Shown one piece after another: positions 29,427 through 37,585 of a stretch of 40,193 nt of DNA (the stretch's first letter is position 1; each line of letters begins with the position of its first letter). The notes beneath the pieces were generated by a model that saw only the letters and a list, made by a program, of their open reading frames with translations, made no database searches and was not told where the DNA came from. Source of the stretch: Candidatus Parcubacteria bacterium (GTDB taxonomy: Bacteria; Patescibacteriota; Patescibacteriia; Patescibacteriales; UBA12075); contig JAGLYP010000003.1 in assembly GCA_023132155.1 (NCBI GenBank), forward strand, positions 1 through 40,193, read 5' to 3'. Position numbers and translations under genes: made by a program.

Positions 29427-30377
29427 ATGAAAAATTTTTGGCAAAAATTAAAAAAACCGTTTTACGCTTTGGCGCCGTTAGCGGGAATTAGTGATTCAGC
29501 TTTCAGGCAGATATGCAAAGAATTTGGCGCTGATGTGCTGTATTCTGAAATGGCGTCGGCAACGGCGCTTTTTTATGACGCAAAAGGGGGCAAAAATTTT
29601 GAATTATCCGAAACCTTGAAATTAGCGCGATTTGAAGAAAAAGAAAGGCCTTTTGTTGCGCAATTATTCGGCTCAGATCCGAAGTATTTTGAAGCAGCAA
29701 CAAAAATTATTACTGAAGAAATTAAACCGGATGGAATTGATATAAATTTTGGCTGTCCTGTAAAAAAGGTGCAAAAGCAAGGCGCAGGAGCCGCGTTAAT
29801 GGCTGATTTAAAAAAATCTTATGAAGTAATAAAGATAACGACAGAAAATGCTGATTTACCCATATCTATAAAAGTTAGAACTAAAGCTGGCGAAGTTGAT
29901 GTTTTGCGGTTTTTGGATTATATTTCCGATTTGGACGTAAAAGCGATTATGATACATGGCAGAACTTTGGAGCAGATGTTTTCCGGCCAGATTGATACGG
30001 CAATAATAAAAAAAGCGCGAGATTTTTTTCCCGGAATAATTATGGCAAATGGCGGAATTTATTCATACGAAGATGCCGCGCGTGTTTTAAGTGAAACCGA
30101 GGCTGACGGCCTTGGAATTGCCCGCGGAGCGCTTGGCAGACCTTGGATTTTTAAAGCTTTGCGAACCGGCCAGTCAGTTAATCGGCAAAAAAGCGCGGTT
30201 TTTAAAATTGCGATAAAGCACGCGGAGTTAGCTTATAAACAAAAGGGCAAAAAGGGAATTATTGAAATGCGGAAGCATTTATGTTGGTATATACACGGAT
30301 TTCCAGGCGCGAGTAAAATGAGAGAAGAATTAATAAAAGTTAGCTCTTTGGATGATATAAGAAATATTTTTTTATAA
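29427..30377 (+). CDS. dus: tRNA-dihydrouridine synthase (DusB-like)
   Basis: A flavoenzyme that reduces specific uridines in tRNA to dihydrouridine with NADPH. The N-terminal LAPLAGISDSAFR, the active-site DINFGCPVKKV (Cys110), SIKVRTK, MIHGRTLEQMFSG and the IARGALGRPWIF phosphate-binding segment are all present. The length of 316 matches DusB. I start at the ATG at 29427 rather than an upstream in-frame TTG at 29400 that falls in repeat DNA. The gene overlaps the convergent corA by 6 nt. Which tRNA position is modified cannot be told from the sequence. Confidence 0.92.
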   Translation: MKNFWQKLKKPFYALAPLAGISDSAFRQICKEFGADVLYSEMASATALFYDAKGGKNFELSETLKLARFEEKERPFVAQLFGSDPKYFEAATKIITEEIKPDGIDINFGCPVKKVQKQGAGAALMADLKKSYEVIKITTENADLPISIKVRTKAGEVDVLRFLDYISDLDVKAIMIHGRTLEQMFSGQIDTAIIKKARDFFPGIIMANGGIYSYEDAARVLSETEADGLGIARGALGRPWIFKALRTGQSVNRQKSAVFKIAIKHAELAYKQKGKKGIIEMRKHLCWYIHGFPGASKMREELIKVSSLDDIRNIFL

Positions 30378-31340
30378 CCACTTTTTCTTCGCGAAAATAA
30401 TCAACATTCCCGTACAGCCAAACATCATCATTGCCATAATAATCCAAAAACCGTTAGGATTATTAACAAAAGGCATACCTTCCATCGTGTTCATGCCGAA
30501 TATAGCCGCCAACAAAGTAAGCGGAAAGACGATAACCGAAAAAATCGTTAAGGTTTTCATAATATCGTTCAGGCGGTTGTTTAAAAGCGATTCATTGGTA
30601 TTATTGAGAATCTCTACCATTTCTTTTTGTATTTCCAGATTTTCCCAAAAGCGCTTGGAGTTTTCCAGCAATGAGCTGTAGTATTTGCGAATTTTATGCT
30701 CTGGAATATTACCGGATTCAAATTTGCTTAATTTTTTAATGATATTTTTATGGTTAAGCATAATTTTGCGCGTATTGATAATATTTCGGCGCGTTGCAAG
30801 AATTTGTGAAACCGCTTTTCTGGATTTTTGTTCAAAAATCATTTGTTCCAGATTGGTGATATTTATGCTATTTCTATCTAAAATTTCATTACAGTCAATC
30901 ATTAATTTGTCAAGAATTTCGTATAAAAGAATTGCCGATGATTCAAATTCGTAGGAAAGGGTTGAATTTCCGTCTTTTTTGCAAAGATTAAAGAATTTGT
31001 TTAGCGCGTTAACATTGTTGTTGTGCAGAGTGATAATATAATCTTCACCGACAAAAAATTCAATTTCACCGCTGATAATATTGCCGTTGTCAAAGACCGG
31101 AAAATGAAGAATTAAAAAAAGATATTCATTGGTATATTCCATTGCCGTTCTTTGCGCGGTGGCTTTTGAGGATGATGCTTGCAGGTGGGATAAATTAAAA
31201 TTGAATTTTTTTCTTAAATATTCAATTTCTGTTTTTCTGGCATTTGCTATATTAATCCAGACAACTTTTCCGCCGGGAGTTACGGGGTTGTCAATAATTA
31301 TTTTTTGAATATTTTTGGAGATTATTTTTTTTTGCGGCAT
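30372..31340 (-). CDS. corA: CorA-type magnesium/divalent cation channel
   Basis: A pentameric inner-membrane channel for Mg2+, and possibly Co2+ or Ni2+. A long cytoplasmic domain precedes two C-terminal membrane helices; the signature GMN is at 282-284, followed by a loop and the final helix ending in KKKWL. The length of 322 is normal. The usual MPEL-type acidic loop after GMN is partly replaced (TMEGMPF). It converges on dusB with a 6-nt overlap and diverges from the next gene across a 124-nt gap with promoters in both directions. Confidence 0.93.
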   Translation of the reverse strand: MPQKKIISKNIQKIIIDNPVTPGGKVVWINIANARKTEIEYLRKKFNFNLSHLQASSSKATAQRTAMEYTNEYLFLILHFPVFDNGNIISGEIEFFVGEDYIITLHNNNVNALNKFFNLCKKDGNSTLSYEFESSAILLYEILDKLMIDCNEILDRNSINITNLEQMIFEQKSRKAVSQILATRRNIINTRKIMLNHKNIIKKLSKFESGNIPEHKIRKYYSSLLENSKRFWENLEIQKEMVEILNNTNESLLNNRLNDIMKTLTIFSVIVFPLTLLAAIFGMNTMEGMPFVNNPNGFWIIMAMMMFGCTGMLIIFAKKKWL

Positions 31341-31369
31341 ATTTAATATAGGTAATATTAATTATATAT

Positions 31370-31378
31370 ATTATAACA
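31370..31378 (-). promoter_or_regulatory. corA extended -10 promoter
   Basis: The minus strand reads TGTTATAAT, the same extended -10 as at 3033, 13969 and 35352. No convincing -35 is present. Confidence 0.55.
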
Positions 31379-31424
31379 CAGAATTTGATTTTTAAGAAAT
31401 TTTATTTAATATTTTCTTTTATTG

Positions 31425-31433
31425 TGGTATAAT
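31425..31433 (+). promoter_or_regulatory. extended -10 promoter of the hypothetical gene pair
   Basis: TGGTATAAT (TG-n-TATAAT) 31 nt before the start codon at 31465. The -35 region is not recognisable. Confidence 0.55.
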
Positions 31434-31464
31434 AAAAGAGAAAAATATTATATTTATTAAAAAT

Positions 31465-31971
31465 ATGGCAGATAACAATATTAATCTTGAGAAAGAAAAG
31501 CGGTTTAAAAAATCGGATAGTTTAATTGAGAAGCAAGGCGGCGAAAATGAATACACGCCTGAAACAAAAGAAAGCAGAGAAAGTGAATTAATGGAAAAAG
31601 CAACAGAGAACGGCGAGGTTGATTCGTATAATAAAGAAAAAAGAGAAGGCGGTGAGCTGGGAGGAATAGCAGCCGCAAGCAAGCAAAGAAAAGACAGGCA
31701 AGTACAAATGAAAAAAATAGAGTCTATACTGGAAAAAGGTTTGGATGATATTTATTTGGCAATGCCAAAAGAAAGACAGGAAAAATTTAAGCAAGAAGGA
31801 GAAAGAACCGTTGAAGAAATTAACGGATTGCTTGAAACGGGCAAGGCTACGATAAAAAAAATTATAAATTTAATTAAAGGATGGCTCGCCAGTATTCCCG
31901 GAGTTAATAGGTTTTTTATTGAGCAGGAAGCAAAAATTAAAGCAGATGAAATTATTAATTCAAAATTTTAG
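31465..31971 (+). CDS. lineage-type hypothetical protein (charged N-terminus, conserved C-terminal helix bundle)
   Basis: I cannot assign a function. The first 80 residues are strongly charged (Glu/Lys) and probably disordered. The C-terminal half (KIESILEKGLDDIYLAMP, then EEINGLLETGKATIKKII, then LASIPGVNRFFIEQEAKIKAD) looks like two or three helices with an amphipathic segment that could touch the membrane. I have the impression that similar proteins recur in CPR genomes, but I could not search for this. It is 18 nt upstream of a large bitopic protein and shares its promoter. Confidence 0.7.
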   Translation: MADNNINLEKEKRFKKSDSLIEKQGGENEYTPETKESRESELMEKATENGEVDSYNKEKREGGELGGIAAASKQRKDRQVQMKKIESILEKGLDDIYLAMPKERQEKFKQEGERTVEEINGLLETGKATIKKIINLIKGWLASIPGVNRFFIEQEAKIKADEIINSKF

Positions 31972-31989
31972 AAATGATTTTTAAATATT

Positions 31990-34011
31990 ATGCCAAAAAA
32001 ACAAAAAAATAAAAATAATAGCGACGTAACAATAAATTTAAAAGGATCAAGCTTGGCTGAATTTACCAAGCGTCCGCTTCCCAATGAAAAAGAGGTGGAT
32101 GAGTTTGATAAAATTATTGATGAGGAAGCGGGAACGTTTCAGTCTTTAGGCGAAGATGCTGATGGGAAAATTGAAGAAAGTTTAAGTGAGATATATCAAG
32201 ACGAAAACGGCGCAATGGTTGATGTGAAAAAAATGGATGTAAAAAAGCGCCATGGTTTTATTTTTTGGTTTTTTTCTTTTTTGTTAACGATTTTCCTAAT
32301 TGGCGGCGGAGCATATTACGGATATAATAATTTGTATTTACAAAGCGGAACCGATGCCGTGGCAGTTGATTTTTTTATTGAAGGGGAGACCGAAGTCGTT
32401 GCCGGCGAGGAATATTTTTATACTTTGCGATATAAAAATAACAGCAATATAGCTATAAAAAATATTCATATTCAGGCAAATTATCCTGAACATTTTAAAG
32501 TACTGGATATTTATCCCGAAAATAAAGATGAAAATAACGCGGTATGGAAAATTGAAATTTTACCGCCGCATTCGGCGGGTAATATTAAGATTAAAGGCAT
32601 GATGCTCGCGGCTAAAGACGAGACTGGCGTTATGTTCGCGGAGATGAGTTACAGTCCTGAAAATTTTTCTTCGGAATTTAAAGAAGAGGCTTCAATCAAT
32701 ACGGTTATTAACGATATCGGGATTGATTTTGATTTTGATCATGCAAGCAGTGTTCTTGTGGGCGAGACCGAGGAATTAACGCTTCATTTTAACGCCAAGG
32801 AAAATAATTTTATAAATAATTTTCGCTTAACATTGGAGCCGAAAGAAAATGTGGAAATATTAAATTATATCGGAGAAGGCAGGGAAAGATTAGCTGTTTT
32901 TGAGCAAGAAAGGCCGGGGGTATGGCAAATCAGCGAAGTCGGGCAAGATGAAGTGATGTTGCCGATAAGAATTAAATTTTTAGAAAAAGAAACAGAAGAA
33001 GAAAAATTATGTTTTAGTTTTGAATACAGAGGGAATGATGAAAGTTATACGAAATTTAAAGATGAAATTTTGAATTTTGAAGTAATGAAAAGCGATTTAA
33101 ATTTAACATTAATCATAAACGGTTCCCGCGAAGACAAAGGAGTTAATTTTGGAGGTACTTTAAATTATTCAGTAGTTTATAAAAATAAAGGCGAAACAAA
33201 GATGAAAAATGTGGTAATTATGGCGGTTTTGGAAAGCGATTTTTTAGACTGGACTACTATGCAATTTGACGCAAAAGGCAAAGAGCGCGGCAATACTATA
33301 ACCTGGACAAAGGAAGAAATTCCGTCTTTGGCGTCTATTGAAAAAAATCAGGAAGGAGTAATTGATTTTTCTGTTGATGTTATGAAAGCCGCGCCGACAG
33401 ACGGCAGTCAAGAATATCAAATTAAAAGTTACGCGCAATTCAGTATCGGCCAATTTGGCGAAGAGGAAGAGAACGAAGAAAAGCTTGTTGGGATTGAAGA
33501 TAATTTAAGCAATACTATTATAAATGTTATTAATAGCGACTTGGAATTAAGCGAGGCGATTAAATATTTTAATGAAGACAATATTCCCGTAGGCACCGGT
33601 CCTCATCCGCCGAAAGCGGGTGAGATTACCAGCTATAAAGTTTATTGGAGTTTAAGTAATAATTTGCATGAGTTAAAAGATTTGGCAATTAAAGTTAAAT
33701 TACCGGAGTATGTAGCCTGGGATAACAAAAACAGGGCGACCGTGGGCGAAATAAAGTATGATGAAACGCTCAGGGAGGTTCGTTGGGAAATCGGCCGCCT
33801 GCCGGTTACTGTTTTTCAAGCCAGCGGTGAATTTAGCATAAGCGTAACGCCGGCAGAAGAAGATAAAAATAAAATTATGGTTTTATTGCCAGGCTCTGAA
33901 GTTACCGCGGTAGATGATAAAACCAAGGCGGAATTAAGTGAAACGACCAAAGCTAAAACCACTAAATTAGAGGACGACAAAATCGCTCAAGGGGATGGGA
34001 TTGTGGAATAG
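31990..34011 (+). CDS. large bitopic surface protein with Ig-like/DUF11-type repeats
   Basis: A 673-residue protein with a cytoplasmic, acidic N-terminus of about 90 residues, one membrane helix (about 91-112, FIFWFFSFLLTIFLIGGGAYYG) and a large external part. The external part contains at least four beta-rich modules with the style of CARDB/DUF11 domains: GEEYFYTLRYKN(N) and GGTLNYSVVYKNKG with NVxIxAxLxxxF-like strands, and a last module near GEITSYKVYWSLSN. These modules typically form extended rods on cell surfaces. No C-terminal anchor or sorting signal is seen, and the membrane helix is N-terminal, so it is a type II-oriented surface protein. Function unknown. Confidence 0.75.
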   Translation: MPKKQKNKNNSDVTINLKGSSLAEFTKRPLPNEKEVDEFDKIIDEEAGTFQSLGEDADGKIEESLSEIYQDENGAMVDVKKMDVKKRHGFIFWFFSFLLTIFLIGGGAYYGYNNLYLQSGTDAVAVDFFIEGETEVVAGEEYFYTLRYKNNSNIAIKNIHIQANYPEHFKVLDIYPENKDENNAVWKIEILPPHSAGNIKIKGMMLAAKDETGVMFAEMSYSPENFSSEFKEEASINTVINDIGIDFDFDHASSVLVGETEELTLHFNAKENNFINNFRLTLEPKENVEILNYIGEGRERLAVFEQERPGVWQISEVGQDEVMLPIRIKFLEKETEEEKLCFSFEYRGNDESYTKFKDEILNFEVMKSDLNLTLIINGSREDKGVNFGGTLNYSVVYKNKGETKMKNVVIMAVLESDFLDWTTMQFDAKGKERGNTITWTKEEIPSLASIEKNQEGVIDFSVDVMKAAPTDGSQEYQIKSYAQFSIGQFGEEEENEEKLVGIEDNLSNTIINVINSDLELSEAIKYFNEDNIPVGTGPHPPKAGEITSYKVYWSLSNNLHELKDLAIKVKLPEYVAWDNKNRATVGEIKYDETLREVRWEIGRLPVTVFQASGEFSISVTPAEEDKNKIMVLLPGSEVTAVDDKTKAELSETTKAKTTKLEDDKIAQGDGIVE

Positions 34012-34046
34012 ATAATTTAATACGGGGAATATTAAAATTCTAAATT

Positions 34047-34072
34047 AACTCCCGTTTTTTGCGGGAGTTTTT
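34047..34072 (+). terminator. terminator or SD-sequestering hairpin directly before tgt
   Basis: AACTCCCG (34047-34054) pairs with CGGGAGTT (34062-34069) across a 7-nt loop, followed by five T. The tgt ATG is only 5 nt beyond the T run, and the 3' arm contains GGGAG about 10 nt before the ATG. So the hairpin may end the upstream operon, hide the tgt ribosome site, or do both. Confidence 0.75.
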
Positions 34073-34077
34073 GAAGT

Positions 34078-35235
34078 ATGATTAAAATAAAAAAAAAATC
34101 AGATAAAACCAAATTAAGAATCGGCGAAATAAAAACAAAACGCGGAGTTATTCAAACCCCGTTTTTTATGCCTGACGCGACGCGCGCGGTTTTAAAAGGT
34201 ATTGGCAATAATGAATCTGGTAAGCTCAATTTAAGCGCGATGGTAGTTAATACTTATCATCTTTATTTGCAGCCCGGAATGGATTTAATTAAAAAAGCGG
34301 GCGGAGTTAATAAATTTATGAATTTTGACAAGCCCTTGCTTTCAGACAGCGGCGGTTTTCAGGTTTTTTCTTTGATTCATCGGTCAAAGAAAATGGGAAA
34401 AATTTATGATAAGCATGTTGAATTTAAGTCGCCCATAGACGGTTCTTGGCACGGATTAACACCGGAGAAATCCATACAAATTCAGTTTGACCTAGGGGTA
34501 GATATGATGGTGTGTTTGGATGACTGCCCGCCAAATGAATTTTCCCGCGAGAATTTAGAGTCGTCCGTAAATAGAACCGTTCAATGGGCGGGGCGCTGTA
34601 AAAAGGAATATTTAACGCAGATTAAAAAAAGAAAAATAAAAGAAGATGAAAGGCCTTTGCTTTTTGGCGTTATACAGGGCGGAGTTGAGCTTGATTTGCG
34701 CGAAAAATGCGCCAAAGAACTAATTAAGCTTGATTTTGACGGTTATGGATTCGGCGCCAGGCCGGTTGATAAAGAAGGAAATTTTTTGGAAGAAGTTCTG
34801 CAATTTACCGCTGAGTTAATCCCTAAAGACAAGCTTCGCTTCGCGCTTGGCGTCGGCACGCCTGAAGACATAGTTAGGTGCGCTAACATGGGCTGGGATA
34901 TGTTTGATTGTGTTATTCCGACTCGGGAGGGGAGGCATGGACGCCTCTTTGAGGCAATTTCCAATTTCCAATTTCCAATTTCCAAACAAACTTCAATTTC
35001 CAATGATCAAATTTCAAAATCTATTTATAAAACTATAAATATTAATAACGCGGGATTTGCCATGGATTTTAGCGCGATAAATTTAAATAGTGAATTGGTG
35101 GAATTGAGAGATTATTCGCGGGCTTATTTGCATCATTTGTTTAAAATTAAAGATTCGCTTGGCGCGCGGCTTGCCAGTTTGAATAATTTGGAGTTTTATA
35201 TTAAGTTGATGGAAAATATCCGTTTGGGCGATTAA
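34078..35235 (+). CDS. tgt: tRNA-guanine transglycosylase, zinc site absent
   Basis: Exchanges guanine 34 of tRNAs with GUN anticodons for preQ1 or a related base. Catalytic residues are present: Asp90 in DSGGFQVF, DDCP near 149, GVIQGG (197-202), and the nucleophile Asp277 in FDCVIPTREGRHG. Two departures are striking. The base-recognition loop, GGLAVGE in well studied bacterial enzymes, reads FGARPVDKE (225-233). The four zinc ligands of the E. coli enzyme (CxCxxC and a later His) align with Ser338, Leu340, Leu343 and Asn369, so the zinc site is gone although the flanking YSRAYLHHL and GARL blocks remain. A heptamer repeat encodes SNFQFPISK at 295-303. The queH gene shows the pathway exists here, but the incorporated base may differ. 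Confidence 0.88.
   Translation: MIKIKKKSDKTKLRIGEIKTKRGVIQTPFFMPDATRAVLKGIGNNESGKLNLSAMVVNTYHLYLQPGMDLIKKAGGVNKFMNFDKPLLSDSGGFQVFSLIHRSKKMGKIYDKHVEFKSPIDGSWHGLTPEKSIQIQFDLGVDMMVCLDDCPPNEFSRENLESSVNRTVQWAGRCKKEYLTQIKKRKIKEDERPLLFGVIQGGVELDLREKCAKELIKLDFDGYGFGARPVDKEGNFLEEVLQFTAELIPKDKLRFALGVGTPEDIVRCANMGWDMFDCVIPTREGRHGRLFEAISNFQFPISKQTSISNDQISKSIYKTININNAGFAMDFSAINLNSELVELRDYSRAYLHHLFKIKDSLGARLASLNNLEFYIKLMENIRLGD
34955..34982. repeat. in-frame 7-nt tandem repeat inside tgt
   Basis: Four exact CAATTTC units, then related degenerate sequence to about 35017 (TTCAATTTCCAATGATCAAATTTC). It lies just after the segment encoding the nucleophile block and before the degenerate zinc region. Confidence 0.85.
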
Positions 35236-35313
35236 AACAGGAACTAAGTACCTACGATTTTTTGTTTCCGGTTTACCGGAAACAAAAAATCGTAGGTACT
35301 TAGTTCCTGTTTT
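35234..35313. repeat. 80-bp palindrome after tgt
   Basis: Two 39-bp perfectly complementary arms (35234-35272 and 35275-35313) separated by TT. The first bases are the last two of the tgt stop codon, and the last arm ends in TTTT. It probably acts as a terminator, but the stem is far longer than termination needs. It shares the AAAAAA(C/T)CGTAGG-like segment with the 66-bp palindrome at 20154. Confidence 0.85.
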
Positions 35314-35351
35314 ATAAATTGCGCTTGAAATTTTTTATTTTATTTAAAATA

Positions 35352-35360
35352 TGTTATAAT
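35352..35360 (+). promoter_or_regulatory. extended -10 promoter of gap
   Basis: TGTTATAAT (35352-35360), with TTGAAA 24 nt upstream of the hexamer, too far for a normal -35. The start near 35367 would leave the structured element at 35385-35447 in the 5' leader. Confidence 0.6.
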
Positions 35361-35384
35361 ATAAAAAGAAATTTTAATATTAAC

Positions 35385-35447
35385 ATTCGCATGTCCCGCA
35401 CGTGTGCCGTTCTACGGTATTCGTAGTTGCGGGTTTGCGAAGCGAAT
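35385..35447 (+). promoter_or_regulatory. structured 5' leader element, copy 2
   Basis: The outer stem ATTCGC/GCGAAT (35385-35390 with 35442-35447), the internal loop ATGT opposite TTTGCGAA and the inner stem CCCGCA/TGCGGG (35395-35400 with 35428-35433) are all perfect. The apical region holds an extra hairpin CCGT-TCT-ACGG (35407-35417) missing in copy 1. The gap start codon is 5 nt downstream of the outer stem. Confidence 0.55.
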
Positions 35448-35452
35448 AACTT

Positions 35453-36463
35453 ATGAATATCGCAATTAACGGTTTTGGCCGGATTGGCCGGGCAGTATTT
35501 AAAATAATGCTTGAAAATAAGAAGGATTTTAATGTTGTCGCAATTAACGATTTAACCGACACAAAAACTTTGGCACATTTATTAAAGTATGACACTTGCT
35601 ATGGCAAGTATGAGAAAAATGTTGAGTGTGGTGCTGATAGCATCAGCGTTTCAGGAAAAAAATATAAAATATTGGCGGAAAAAAATCCGGCTCAATTACC
35701 GTGGAAGAAAATGGAGGTTGATATTGTTTTGGAGTGTACCGGCAGATTCAGAACTAAACAGGACGCGGGTATGCATATTAAAGCCGGCGCTAAAAAAGTA
35801 ATAATTAGCGCGCCGGGCAAAGGCGACGGCATTAAAACGATAGTCCTTGGCGTAAATGAGAAAAAAATCAATAAGAATGATAAAATTATTTCCAATGCTT
35901 CTTGTACCACAAATTGTTTGTCTCCTGTTACGCAAATAATTAAAGATAATTTTGGCATTAAAAAAGCCGTGATGTCCACAATTCATTCCTATACAGCCGA
36001 TCAAAATTTAGTTGACGGACCGCATACTGATTTACGGCGAGCAAGAGCCGCCGCGCAAAATATTATTCCGACTACTACCGGAGCGGCCATTGCCACGACG
36101 CAAACCATACCGTCTTTAAAAAATAAATTTGACGGCATGGCAATCCGCGTGCCAACTCCGATCGGCTCTTTGGTGGATGTCTGTTTTGTGACAAAAAAGA
36201 AAACAGATGAAAAACAAGTGAATCAGGCCTTTAAAAAAGCGGCTCGCGGCGCCGTTTATAAAAAATATATTGAAGCGTCGGAAGAACCCTTGGTACTCGC
36301 GGATATAGTGGGCAATGGCGCAAGCGCGATTGTTGATTTAAATTGCACTAAAGTGGTTGACGGCGATTTAGTAAAAGTGATTGCATGGTATGATAATGAG
36401 TGGGGCTACGCGAATAGAGTTGTTGATTTATGCGGGTATATTAAGAGGAAAAAGTATATATAA
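35453..36463 (+). CDS. gap: glyceraldehyde-3-phosphate dehydrogenase (NAD type)
   Basis: Oxidises glyceraldehyde 3-phosphate to 1,3-bisphosphoglycerate in glycolysis, producing NADH. The Rossmann motif INGFGRIGR is at 5-13, Asp in AINDLTD marks NAD preference, the catalytic Cys151 lies in SNASCTTNC, and the C-terminal WYDNEWGYANR is intact. The length of 336 is standard. It is expressed from its own promoter behind the structured leader element. The hydrogenase-associated genes follow 64 nt downstream, so NADH formed here could feed H2 production; that link is inferred from neighbourhood. Confidence 0.96.
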   Translation: MNIAINGFGRIGRAVFKIMLENKKDFNVVAINDLTDTKTLAHLLKYDTCYGKYEKNVECGADSISVSGKKYKILAEKNPAQLPWKKMEVDIVLECTGRFRTKQDAGMHIKAGAKKVIISAPGKGDGIKTIVLGVNEKKINKNDKIISNASCTTNCLSPVTQIIKDNFGIKKAVMSTIHSYTADQNLVDGPHTDLRRARAAAQNIIPTTTGAAIATTQTIPSLKNKFDGMAIRVPTPIGSLVDVCFVTKKKTDEKQVNQAFKKAARGAVYKKYIEASEEPLVLADIVGNGASAIVDLNCTKVVDGDLVKVIAWYDNEWGYANRVVDLCGYIKRKKYI

Positions 36464-36465
36464 TA

Positions 36466-36496
36466 TGTCATTGCGAGCGCCAGCGAAGCAATGACA
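36466..36496. repeat. 31-nt inverted-repeat element
   Basis: TGTCATTGC (36466-36474) and GCAATGACA (36488-36496) flank GAGCGCCAGCGAA. This type of sequence (TGTCATTGCGAGCG...) recurs in many bacterial genomes. It shares TGTCAT/ATGACA ends with the two larger foldback elements. Confidence 0.7.
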
Positions 36497-36527
36497 AAAA
36501 AAGAAGTGTTTGTGTATTTGTAATTTT

Positions 36528-37568
36528 ATGCAAAGTATTGTTCAAAAAATAAAGAAAGCGGGATTAACCGGCAGGGGCGGGGCTTGTTTTCCGACCGCGG
36601 ATAAATGGCTGATGGTGAAAAAAGCCAGGGGTGAGAAAAAATACATAGTTTGCAATGCCTCGGAAGGGGAGCCGGGAATTAAGAAGGATAAGTATTTATT
36701 AGAGAAAAAAATAGATCATGTGATTGATGGAATTTTAATCGCAATAGATTATTTGGAAGCGGAAAAGGCTTATATATATTTAAACCCCGCTTATTACGAG
36801 AAATTTGGAAAAAATTTGGAAAAAACAATCGGCACATTGCCGATTGAGGTTTTTAAAAAACAGCATAAGGCAGGCTATATTGGCGGCGAGGAAAGTTCGG
36901 CTTTAAATCATATTGAAGGCAAGCGGATTGAACCGCGTTTGCGTCCGCCTTTCCCCACCACCTCCGGACTTTTGGGATTTCCAACGTTAATAAATAATGT
37001 TGAAACTTTTTATGATGTAAGTTTGATTGCCGCGAACGAATATCAAGGCAAAAGATTTTATACAATTAACGGCGATTGTTTATATGGTGGCGTCTATGAA
37101 TTGCCCGAGAGCTGGACAATTGCGGAAGTTTTGAAAAAAACCGACAATTATCCTGATTTTGATTTTTTTGTTCAAGTCGGCGGCGACGCAAGCGGCGTTG
37201 TTTTGAACGCGCGGCAGATGAACCAGCCGGCTGGAGGAGGCGGGTCAATTACAATCCACAGTTGTTTAAAACATAACCCAGTTGGATTAATGAGATATTG
37301 GACGAATTTTTTTTATAATGAATCATGCGGGCAATGTACGCCTTGCAGGGAGGGGCTTCATCGCATAAAAGAAGAAATGGAAAAAAAGGAGTTGAATTGG
37401 CAAATGATCGCCCGCCTTTTGGATAATTTGGAAGACACATCTTTTTGCGGGCTCGGTTGTTCCGTAAAAACGCCTTTTAGCTCTTACGTGAATAATGTTT
37501 TAAAAAAATCCGGTATCAAAATAAATTTGCCGCTTGATCAAAAAAAGTGTTTATGTGAATGTTTTTAA
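36528..37568 (+). CDS. NuoF-like NADH-binding flavoprotein of an [FeFe] hydrogenase (HydB/HndC type), compact
   Basis: Carries FMN, an NAD(H) site and one [4Fe-4S] cluster, and passes electrons between NADH and the hydrogenase. Visible motifs: GLTGRGGACFPTADKW (FMN/NADH, 12-27), CNASEGEPGIKKD, GYIGGEESSALN, and the cluster ligands CGQCTPC (Cys267, 270, 273) with Cys307. I start at the ATG at 36528; an in-frame TTG at 36510 adds six unlikely residues. At 346 residues it lacks the roughly 50 residues that usually precede GRGG, and also the N-terminal thioredoxin-like and C-terminal ferredoxin domains of HydB. No NuoE (HydC) homologue is in the window. It is separated from the hydrogenase by a membrane protein gene in the same direction. 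Confidence 0.87.
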   Translation: MQSIVQKIKKAGLTGRGGACFPTADKWLMVKKARGEKKYIVCNASEGEPGIKKDKYLLEKKIDHVIDGILIAIDYLEAEKAYIYLNPAYYEKFGKNLEKTIGTLPIEVFKKQHKAGYIGGEESSALNHIEGKRIEPRLRPPFPTTSGLLGFPTLINNVETFYDVSLIAANEYQGKRFYTINGDCLYGGVYELPESWTIAEVLKKTDNYPDFDFFVQVGGDASGVVLNARQMNQPAGGGGSITIHSCLKHNPVGLMRYWTNFFYNESCGQCTPCREGLHRIKEEMEKKELNWQMIARLLDNLEDTSFCGLGCSVKTPFSSYVNNVLKKSGIKINLPLDQKKCLCECF

Positions 37569-37585
37569 TTTATTAATATAAATTT

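Noticed and set aside
34012-34077. preQ1 riboswitch upstream of tgt
   Set aside because: The hairpin is simple, has a T7G loop and lacks the A-rich tail and pseudoknot pattern of preQ1 classes.
36464-36527. Frameshifted N-terminus of the NuoF-like protein
   Set aside because: Only 64 nt separate the gap stop from the start, too little for the missing residues, and no frame continues the protein upstream.
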